Positions 58,142 to 64,000 of a stretch of DNA of 64,000 bases are shown here, piece by piece. Under the pieces are notes generated by a model, which ran no database searches, was not told the origin of the DNA, and was given only the letters and a program-made list of their open reading frames with translations. The translations under genes and the position numbers were made by a program. How positions within the stretch are numbered: position 1 is the stretch's first letter; the number at the start of each line of letters is the position of its first letter. The stretch comes from an uncultured Collinsella sp. (GTDB taxonomy: Bacteria; Actinomycetota; Coriobacteriia; Coriobacteriales; Coriobacteriaceae), in assembly GCA_900757185.1 (NCBI GenBank), contig CAAEMX010000048.1, forward strand, positions 1 through 64,000, written 5' to 3'.

Positions 58142-58251
58142 GGTCTCTTTACCCATATGGAGTATATGTTAACCGTTGGGACCTTTCCTGCCCGTAGCCG
58201 CTCGACAACGTCTACAAAAAAGGAATTGCCAGGTGCGTCTGCATCGGCCCA

Positions 58252-58348
58252 ACGAGCGTGGATTTTCGGACACCCATTCCACGAGCGTGGATAATCTCCC
58301 GTTTTGAGCCCGTAAACAGGTCAAAAACGGGAGATTATCCACGTTCAT
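58252..58348. repeat. family C nested palindrome, copy C2
   Basis: ACGAGCGTGGAT occurs twice (58252, 58281). The second starts a stem GTGGATAATCTCCCGTTTTGA with its complement TCAAAAACGGGAGATTATCCAC. It shares AGCGTGGATAATCTCCC with copy C1. Confidence 0.75.
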
Positions 58349-58377
58349 GTTTTGCGGATCAGTTTCATTTGCACCAA

Positions 58378-59946
58378 TTAGCTGGTGTGGCGCCAGCGAG
58401 AGTCGGTGAGGGTTCTCGCCACGCCCAGGCCAACGGGCAGAAACGCCACAATGAGCACTGCACGCACAAACCAGCCGAGCATATTGACCGTGTCGAAGGT
58501 GCACATGTAATACATCGAGCGATACAGATACAAGCCCGGCACCATAATGACAATCGATGGCACCGTGAGGGCGATACGTGGGTAGGTGAGCTTGATTTCG
58601 GCTAAGCTCGCGAGCAGCCCCGATACCAGCGCGCCGATAAACGCTGCCGCCTCGGGAGGCATACCTACGCTCAGGCCCAGAAAGGGAAACAGCGTCGGCG
58701 CATCGACGAGCGTAAGGCGCAAGGTATTGGACACGGCGCCGATCAGCCCAGCTGCCGCGGCCATCTTTACCGGGCTGTTGAACATCACCGAGAAGCCGAA
58801 TACGCCAACAAAGCTCATCACCACGCGCAGGAGCGTAAGGGCAAGCGGCGAAAGGCCGAGCGGGGCAAAATCATCCGGTGCCAGCCCCACACACTCGGCA
58901 ACCATCCAGCCCACAAGGGTCGCCATCACAATAATCGACACGGCATACGAAAGACGCTCAATGCCGCTTCGCATATCGAGCTTAGCGATGTCGAGGCCTG
59001 CCGTAATGAGGGGAAAGCCGGGAATCACAAAGAGCATGGCGCCGATATAGCCTTCTTGGTGCGACATTGCCCCCGGTACGACCTGGCCAAGGCCGAGCAA
59101 TGCCAGCAGATACGAAACGCAAGCGAGCGCAACGCCAATCGTCAGCGCGCTAAACTGGCCAAGACCCTGCTTGAGAATATGAGAGCGAGCAAAGTTGCCA
59201 ACACCAGCGCCTACGAATGCGCAGGCCATCTCGATAGGGCCGCCGCCGAGCAAAAAGACGAAGGCGCCGCAAGCACAAGCTGCCGCAAGGCCCTGTTGCC
59301 AGGGAGAGTAATCGGGCTTTGAGCTCTCAACGGTCCTGAGCATCTCGTGATACTCGTGTACCGTGAAGCGACGACCATAGGTCTCGATTTCCTTGAGGAA
59401 ACTCTCCATCATCCAAATGCGATGGGTATTGACTCCCGTTGTGGGCAGGCTGACAACCTCGTTAAAGCAGTGGCCATCTTCGATGCAGGTGCACTCAAAC
59501 GACAGAAGACTTAAGTCAACGTGGACGGTGACACCGAGTACGGCGGCAACGCGATTCATGGTATCGCGTACACGCCAAGCACCCGTTCCGCTCGCGAGCA
59601 TAAGCATACCGGTGCGGCAGATGATGGATGACTTATCGGTGAGCGGCGCATCGACGGCAAGCTCATCGCCTGCCGTCACGATCTGGTGCCAGTCTGTTTT
59701 CATATGGAGTGCGCCGGCACGAACACCGTGGTGCATGGGGGCTCTCGAAAGCAGCGAGTCAAGGCGCGAAGACTGTGGGGACTCCGTTGATTCGTCCTCA
59801 ACCTCATCAGTCTCTTCATCGACCAGATCAAATGAGTCAAGCGATGCCGGCTCGCGACGATCGATTAGCTCCTCATCCTCATCGTCAAAGTAATTGAACT
59901 GATCGAGCATGTCCTCTTCGATTGCACGCTCGCTCGCGTCGTCCAT
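58378..59946 (-). CDS. threonine/serine exporter family protein (ThrE-like)
   Basis: A 522-residue membrane protein combining the two ThrE domains (YjjP-like and YjjB-like) in one chain. An acidic N-terminal tail of about 65 residues comes first. A cytoplasmic domain (IICRTGMLMLASGTGAWRVRDTMNRVAAVLG, TTGVNTHRIWMMESF) and about ten hydrophobic segments follow. The second half begins near LALTLLRVVMSFVGVFGFSVMFN and includes PSIVIMVPGLYLYRSMYYM. It probably exports threonine and serine in exchange for protons. AAGGGAG is seven bases before the ATG. It is a single gene with its own unit. Confidence 0.9.
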   Translation of the reverse strand: MDDASERAIEEDMLDQFNYFDDEDEELIDRREPASLDSFDLVDEETDEVEDESTESPQSSRLDSLLSRAPMHHGVRAGALHMKTDWHQIVTAGDELAVDAPLTDKSSIICRTGMLMLASGTGAWRVRDTMNRVAAVLGVTVHVDLSLLSFECTCIEDGHCFNEVVSLPTTGVNTHRIWMMESFLKEIETYGRRFTVHEYHEMLRTVESSKPDYSPWQQGLAAACACGAFVFLLGGGPIEMACAFVGAGVGNFARSHILKQGLGQFSALTIGVALACVSYLLALLGLGQVVPGAMSHQEGYIGAMLFVIPGFPLITAGLDIAKLDMRSGIERLSYAVSIIVMATLVGWMVAECVGLAPDDFAPLGLSPLALTLLRVVMSFVGVFGFSVMFNSPVKMAAAAGLIGAVSNTLRLTLVDAPTLFPFLGLSVGMPPEAAAFIGALVSGLLASLAEIKLTYPRIALTVPSIVIMVPGLYLYRSMYYMCTFDTVNMLGWFVRAVLIVAFLPVGLGVARTLTDSRWRHTS

Positions 59947-60363
59947 ATTGACGCTCCCTTCCTACCGACTAACCCCCATCCTAGGCAGCAACGGCTAAAG
60001 GAAACATAAAAGAGACGGCTGTTATGCATAGAAGGCGCAAACCCCCAATGCGTCGGTAGATCCCCAACGACTAGGACTGTCCCCAAGTGCCGGCAGAAAA
60101 GGAACGTCCCTAAGTGCCAACCAGGGCAACACCGCAGATAGAGGACGGACAGCGAAAGCCCGCCAGAGCGAGCAAGGTGCCTTCAAGCAAAATGGCGCCG
60201 CAGGTTGAGCATAAGTCAGCGAGCGGGCCGCATTTGAGGCAAGGTGACGCGAAATGAAAGGGCGCTGACCTTCTGGTCGCGCCCTTGAAGTTGAACGTCA
60301 GATTGTACAGGTGCGGCCCGCGCAGCGTCGAGCCGTTACGCGGTTCGTAGAACCGCGTAACTC
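59947..60363. other. gap between lysS and thrE
   Basis: Holds the structured element at 60201-60362 and an imperfect direct repeat at 60075-60120 (GACTGTCCCCAAGTGCC / GGAACGTCCCTAAGTGCC), whose reverse complement resembles the family D core. No gene is supported. Confidence 0.55.
60201..60362 (-). ncRNA. candidate structured RNA, copy 2, 3' of lysS
   Basis: The same order of elements as copy 1 (1765-1926), again directly after a stop codon: P1 GTTACGCGGTTC-TAC-GAACCGCGTAAC (read on the minus strand), linker CGCTGCGCGG, outer stem P2 GGGCCGCA / TGCGGCCC, CAATCTGACGTTCAA, hairpin P3 AAGGGCGC-GACC / GGTC-GCGCCCTT, CACCTTG, and TTATGCTCAACCTG. The loops and linkers match copy 1; stem sequences differ but stay paired. 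P3 has only TTTCATTT after it. Confidence 0.6.
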
Positions 60364-62328
60364 TTAATACATCTTTGCGCCGGCAGGGATGGAAGCGTCG
60401 AGCTGGATCAGGTTGAGGCGCTCCTCGCCCTCCTCCTCGTGGATAGCGCTGATCAGCATGCCGCAGCTGGGGATACCCATCATCTTGCGCGGGGGCAGAT
60501 TGGTGATGGCAAGCAAGGTCTTGCCGACCAAGTCCTCGGGCTCGTAATAACCGTGAATACCGGAAAGGATGGTGCGGTCGGTGCCGGTGCCGTCATCGAG
60601 CGTAAAGTTCAGCAGCTTCTTGGACTTCTTGACGGCCTCGCATGCCTTGACCTTCACGGCGCGGAAGTCACTCTTGGAGAAGGTATCAAAGTCGACGAAC
60701 TCCTCAAACAGCGGCTCGACGGCAATCTTGGAATAATCAACCGTGGGCTTGAGCGGCTTGACAAAGGGGCTCGCGGTGTTGCCGGCCTCGGCCGCCTTGG
60801 CAGCAGCGGCACCGGACTGGAAACCCTTCTCGGGCTTCATGTGCGGGAACAGCAGCACGTCGCGGATGGAAGCCTGGTTGGTGAGCAGCATGACCACGCG
60901 GTCGATACCGATACCGATGCCGCCCGCGGGAGGCATACCGTATTCGAGGGCGCGCACGTAATCCTCGTCGTATTCCATGGCCTCATCATCGCCGCCGGCC
61001 TTCTCGGCCATCTGGGCAGCGAAGCGCTCGGCCTGGTCGACCGGGTCGTTGAGCTCAGAGAACGCGTTCGCGTACTCATGGCCGGCGATGACCAGCTCAA
61101 AGCGATGGGTCAGGCGCGGGTCATCCTCAAAGCGCTTGGCAAGCGGGCTAACCTCGATGGGGTAATCACACACAAAGGTGGGGTTGACGATGGTGTCCTC
61201 GCCCAGCTCGTCATAGATCTCGGCGATGATCTTGCCGGCGGTCCACTCGGGCTTGATTTCCAGGCCCTTCTCGCGTGCGGCGGCAGCAAGCTCCTCAACC
61301 GGCGTGTCGATGGTGACCGGCTTGCCAATCACATCGGAGACGATATCGGTCATGGAACGACTGGCCCACTCGCCGGACAGATCGATGGTCTGGCCCTGGT
61401 ACTCGATAACCTCGGGGTTGCCGATAGCCTTGTTAGCGGCCTTAATGACACCCTGGGCAAGCGCCTTCATGCCCTCGAGATCGGAGAAGGCACGGTAGGC
61501 CTCCATCGTGGTGAACTCGGGATTGTGGGTAAGATCCATGCCCTCGTTGCGGAAGATACGACCGATTTCGAACACGCGCTCAAAGCCGCCGACGATGCAG
61601 CGCTTGAGGTGCAGCTCGGTGGCGATACGCAGGTAGCACTCCTGATCGAGCGCGTTGAAGTGCGTGATGAACGGCTTGGCAGTAGCTCCGCCCTGGATGG
61701 TCTGCAGGATAGGAGTCTCGACCTCCATGTAGCCATCGGACTCCATAAAGCGGCGGAATGTGGAGAGGATCTGCGAGCGCTTGCGGAAGGTCTCGCGAAC
61801 GTCGTCGTTGGCGATCAGGTCGACATAGCGCTGACGATAGCGGGTCTCCTTGTCGGAGAGACCGTGGAACTTCTCGGGCAACGGGCGAACGGCCTTGGAC
61901 AGCAGCGTCGCGCTCTTAGGGGCAACGGAAAGCTGGCCACGCTGGGTGCGCACAACCACGCCGGTCACGCCCAGGATGTCGCCCAGGTCGAGTGCCTTGA
62001 GTGTGTTCCAGGCGGCCTCGTCCATATCGTTGATGCGGCAGAACAGCTGGATCTCGCCGGTCGCGTCGCGCACGACGATGAACATGATCTTGCCCTGACC
62101 GCGCTTGGCGACCACACGGCCGCCGATCTTCACGACGTCCTCGGTGTCCTCGCCATCGGCGAGCTCGGCGTACTTAGTCTCGATGTCGACGACGTAGTCC
62201 TCGATCTCGGAGTGCTCGGGATACGGGTTCTGGCCCGCCTCGAACAGGGAGGCACGCTTGGCCAGGCGGGTGGCGCGCTCGTCGTTGAGCGTCGATGCCT
62301 GATCGGCGGCGTTCTGGTTTTCTGCCAT
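60364..62328 (-). CDS. lysS: lysyl-tRNA synthetase with C-terminal tRNA-binding domain
   Basis: A 654-residue class IIb LysRS, about 150 longer than usual. The anticodon-binding OB fold (KIGGRVVAKRGQGKIMFIVVRDATGEIQLF) is followed by the catalytic core: motif 2 FRNEGMDLTHNPEFT, and motif 3 near GIGIGIDRVVMLLTNQ. From about residue 535 an extra EMAPII/Trbp111-like domain is present (FRAVKVKACEAVKKSKKLLNFTLDDGTG, ILSGIHGYY, PRKMMGIPSCGMLIS), as found at the end of many MetRS. It probably strengthens tRNA binding. The ATG at 62326-62328 has AGGAG seven bases upstream. Confidence 0.94.
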   Translation of the reverse strand: MAENQNAADQASTLNDERATRLAKRASLFEAGQNPYPEHSEIEDYVVDIETKYAELADGEDTEDVVKIGGRVVAKRGQGKIMFIVVRDATGEIQLFCRINDMDEAAWNTLKALDLGDILGVTGVVVRTQRGQLSVAPKSATLLSKAVRPLPEKFHGLSDKETRYRQRYVDLIANDDVRETFRKRSQILSTFRRFMESDGYMEVETPILQTIQGGATAKPFITHFNALDQECYLRIATELHLKRCIVGGFERVFEIGRIFRNEGMDLTHNPEFTTMEAYRAFSDLEGMKALAQGVIKAANKAIGNPEVIEYQGQTIDLSGEWASRSMTDIVSDVIGKPVTIDTPVEELAAAAREKGLEIKPEWTAGKIIAEIYDELGEDTIVNPTFVCDYPIEVSPLAKRFEDDPRLTHRFELVIAGHEYANAFSELNDPVDQAERFAAQMAEKAGGDDEAMEYDEDYVRALEYGMPPAGGIGIGIDRVVMLLTNQASIRDVLLFPHMKPEKGFQSGAAAAKAAEAGNTASPFVKPLKPTVDYSKIAVEPLFEEFVDFDTFSKSDFRAVKVKACEAVKKSKKLLNFTLDDGTGTDRTILSGIHGYYEPEDLVGKTLLAITNLPPRKMMGIPSCGMLISAIHEEEGEERLNLIQLDASIPAGAKMY

Positions 62329-62407
62329 AAGATAGCTCCTCAAACTAAAACGCTCCCCAGGATTCGGTCCCAGGGAGCGAAAACATACCTTTACGCGGGA
62401 CCGTGGT

Positions 62408-62878
62408 CTAGCGTGCGATCTTGGCGATGGTGTAGATGCGGGTCTTGCCGGAAGGCGTAACGACCTCGACGGAGTCGCCCTCGCCATGACCGATGATGGC
62501 GTGGCCGACCGGAGACTCGTTGGAGATCTTGTGCTCGAGCGAGTTGGTCTCAGTGGTACCGACAAGTGTGACGTCCATGAGCTCACCGTTGGGGTCAACC
62601 AGGGTGACGGTCGAGCCAATGGAGACGGTCAGGTCGCCCGTGCTGGCAGCGATCTGAGCGTTGGCGAGGATGGCCTGGATCTCGGCGATACGAGCGGCGT
62701 TTTGGGCCTGCTTGTCCTTAGCGGCATCGTACTCGGAGTTCTCCGAAAGGTCGCCGAACGCGCGGGCTTCCTTGATGTCCTCGACGATCTCCTTGGCGTA
62801 ATCGCCCTCACGCCAAGCGAGCTCCTCGACGAGCTTCTGGCGGCCCTCAGCGGTCAGTACGATCTGGCTTGCGTCCAT
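62408..62878 (-). CDS. greA: transcription elongation factor GreA
   Basis: A 156-residue GreA. The N-terminal coiled coil (LTAEGRQKLVEELAWREGDYAKEIVEDIKEARAFGDLSENSEYDAAKDKQA) carries the acidic tip residues Asp and Glu (GDLSENSEY) that stimulate transcript cleavage by stalled RNA polymerase. The C-terminal FKBP-like domain follows (IGSTVTLVDPNGE, ESPVGHAIIGHGEGDSVEV). It is upstream of lysS by 80 bases on the same strand, a common pairing. GGAG lies before the ATG. Confidence 0.95.
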   Translation of the reverse strand: MDASQIVLTAEGRQKLVEELAWREGDYAKEIVEDIKEARAFGDLSENSEYDAAKDKQAQNAARIAEIQAILANAQIAASTGDLTVSIGSTVTLVDPNGELMDVTLVGTTETNSLEHKISNESPVGHAIIGHGEGDSVEVVTPSGKTRIYTIAKIAR

Positions 62879-62926
62879 ACGGATATCTCCCCAACTATGA
62901 TGTAACGATCAACTGTCAACAAAACG

Positions 62927-62959
62927 AAAAAGACCGGCTAGCCTGCGGGCAAGCCGGTC
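62927..62959 (-). terminator. tatA terminator
   Basis: Stem GACCGGCTTGCC...GGCTAGCCGGTC followed by TTTTT on the minus strand. Confidence 0.9.
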
Positions 62960-62984
62960 AGGTGCTCACCCCAAAGGGATGGGA

Positions 62985-63260
62985 CTACTCTGCGTCCGCG
63001 TCGCTGTCCTCTGCCTTCTTTTGCTTGGCGGCAGCGAGCTTGGCCTCGAGCTCTGCGATCTCCTTGTCCTCCTTGGACTCCTCGACCACAACGTCCTCGG
63101 CCTGCTTGGTTTCGCCCTTATCATCGCCTTCCATACCCTCGCGGATATTCTTGACGGTAGAGCCGAGGGACTTACCGAGCTTCGGCAGGTTCTTGGGCCC
63201 AAAGATAATCAGGACAACGACGAGAATAATGATGAGCTCAGGAGCCCTCAGTCCAAACAT
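62985..63260 (-). CDS. tatA: twin-arginine translocase subunit TatA/TatE family
   Basis: A 91-residue protein: one N-terminal membrane helix (APELIIILVVVLIIFGPKNLPKLGKSLG) with the FGPKNLP hinge, an amphipathic helix, then a charged coil (EESKEDKEIAELEAKLAAAKQKKAEDSDADAE). It forms the pore of the Tat pathway for folded proteins. The ATG at 63258-63260 has GGAGG five bases upstream; the longer frame runs into the tRNA-Pro. No tatC is adjacent in this window. Confidence 0.93.
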   Translation of the reverse strand: MFGLRAPELIIILVVVLIIFGPKNLPKLGKSLGSTVKNIREGMEGDDKGETKQAEDVVVEESKEDKEIAELEAKLAAAKQKKAEDSDADAE

Positions 63261-63333
63261 GTAGACCTCCACAATACAGCGAGACAAGCTCGAATGAGTA
63301 TACCGCGGGTATCGCGGTATCACAACAATAGCT

Positions 63334-63361
63334 AAAAAAAGGGACCGCAAGAAGCGGTCCC
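63334..63361 (-). terminator. tRNA-Pro terminator
   Basis: Stem GGGACCGC...GCGGTCCC followed by TTTTTTT on the minus strand, just past the tRNA. Confidence 0.9.
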
Positions 63362-63372
63362 TCCTCATGCTC

Positions 63373-63449
63373 TGGTCGGGTTGACTGGATTTGAACCAGC
63401 GACCCCTGCGTCCCGAACGCAGTGCTCTACCAAACTGAGCCACAACCCG
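63373..63449 (-). tRNA. tRNA-Pro (CGG)
   Basis: Acceptor CGGGTTG/CAACCCG, anticodon stem CTGCG/CGCAG with loop TTCGGGA (anticodon CGG), T-loop GGTTCAAATCC and an encoded CCA. Confidence 0.94.
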
Positions 63450-63498
63450 TTAGCTCGACTATAGTAACAAAGATCTCCGTCGTGTGCCAGAGAAATTT

Positions 63499-64000
63499 TT
63501 ACTTCTTTGGCGCTTCAATGCGGACCGTGTTGGAAACAAGCTCCGTTGCATACGCCCACCAGCCGTTTTGTTGAGCGTCTGCCGCAAGATTGACTGCCGT
63601 GGCAGCGGTATCGCAGAGAGCAAACGAACAGCCACCCGAACCGCACACGTTTGCGGCAATAGTACCGTCCTGTGAACGAAGCCAGTCGAGCACCGTTTGA
63701 ATCCGCGGCTCCATCTGCGCGGAAATGACACCCAGGTTGTTGTGGACGAGCGCGTAGGCCGCCTCTGCGTCTCCCGAGCGAAGGGCGGATGCAATCGCTC
63801 CGGGCTTGTCCGCAGGCGCTGGGGTCTCGTCAAAACGTCGATAGGCTTTAATTGTCGAAACGCTTGCCTCGCGCGGCTTGACCAGCACGACGGGTGTCGC
63901 GGGTAGTGCGGGGTACTCGGTTGCCAGCACGTCTCCCCCACCCACGTAAAATGCAGGGCTGGCATGCAAAAAGAAGGGAACGTCGGCGCCAATGCCGCGC
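63499..64000 (-). CDS. ispE: 4-diphosphocytidyl-2-C-methyl-D-erythritol kinase, partial (C-terminal part)
   Basis: The last about 166 residues of a GHMP kinase, cut at its 5' side by the window end. The first visible residues, GIGADVPFFL, are the ADP/Mg-binding segment of IspE. PALPATPVVLVKP and the glycine-rich VCGSGGCSFAL (motif III) also match. It phosphorylates CDP-ME, the step between IspD and IspF, which are encoded 14 kb away. The stop is at 63499-63501. The start is outside the window. Confidence 0.85.
   Translation of the reverse strand, partial: RGIGADVPFFLHASPAFYVGGGDVLATEYPALPATPVVLVKPREASVSTIKAYRRFDETPAPADKPGAIASALRSGDAEAAYALVHNNLGVISAQMEPRIQTVLDWLRSQDGTIAANVCGSGGCSFALCDTAATAVNLAADAQQNGWWAYATELVSNTVRIEAPKK

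Overview
The window looks like a chromosomal segment of a Coriobacteriia actinobacterium, most probably a Collinsella or close gut relative. This rests on the high-GC codon use, the actinobacterial style of RpoB/RpoC and ClpC, and the gene neighbourhoods. It is an inference from protein resemblance; no search was run. There is no rRNA, no CRISPR array and no prophage.

Layout. 0-1.6 kb: an ECF-type sigma factor and its overlapping DUF4179-like membrane partner. 1.9-12.9 kb: transcription and translation core on the minus strand, rplJ-rplL (with an L10 leader attenuator), galU, rpoB-rpoC. 13-25.5 kb: metabolism and transport: PLP aminotransferase, DNA-deoxyinosine glycosylase, GH13 amylase, MFS exporter, FeoA-FeoB fusion, esterase, EIIA-Glc, asnS, a transcriptional regulator. 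25.7-28.6 kb: a substrate-binding lipoprotein/permease/ATPase ABC system of the TrpXYZ type. 28.7-39.6 kb: the accessory part, with a cell-wall 5'-nucleotidase gene broken by one TGA, an IS3-family element inserted in the loop of a terminator, an MscS channel, a cytoplasmic BMP-like protein with a phosphoesterase, a second sigma/DUF4179 pair, and a leucine operon reduced to fragments behind an apparently intact leader-peptide attenuator. 39.7-45 kb: rplA, rplK, nusG, secE, tRNA-Trp, rpmG, tuf and four more tRNAs. 45-50.7 kb: an operon-like run disA-ispD-ispF-cysS-rlmB-NYN nuclease. 50.8-53.5 kb: a manganese riboswitch with mntP, then hipBA with a clear palindromic operator. 53.6-63.5 kb: pepD, clpC, thrE, lysS (with an extra C-terminal tRNA-binding domain), greA, tatA, tRNA-Pro. 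The window ends inside ispE.

How it fits together. Most of the window is growth machinery (transcription, ribosome, tRNA charging, protein export and quality control), with three of the MEP isoprenoid genes (ispD, ispF, ispE). The regulatory layer is rich in RNA structure: L10 leader, leu attenuator, Mn riboswitch, many terminators.

The most unusual content is intergenic. (1) Two about 160-nt elements just downstream of rpoC and lysS share single-stranded sequence while their stems differ by compensatory changes, as expected of a structured RNA. (2) At least four families of short palindromic hairpins occupy the intergenic spaces. (3) A roughly 100-nt interrupted hairpin lies between cysS and rlmB. 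(4) The leu fossil keeps its regulation but has lost its enzymes.
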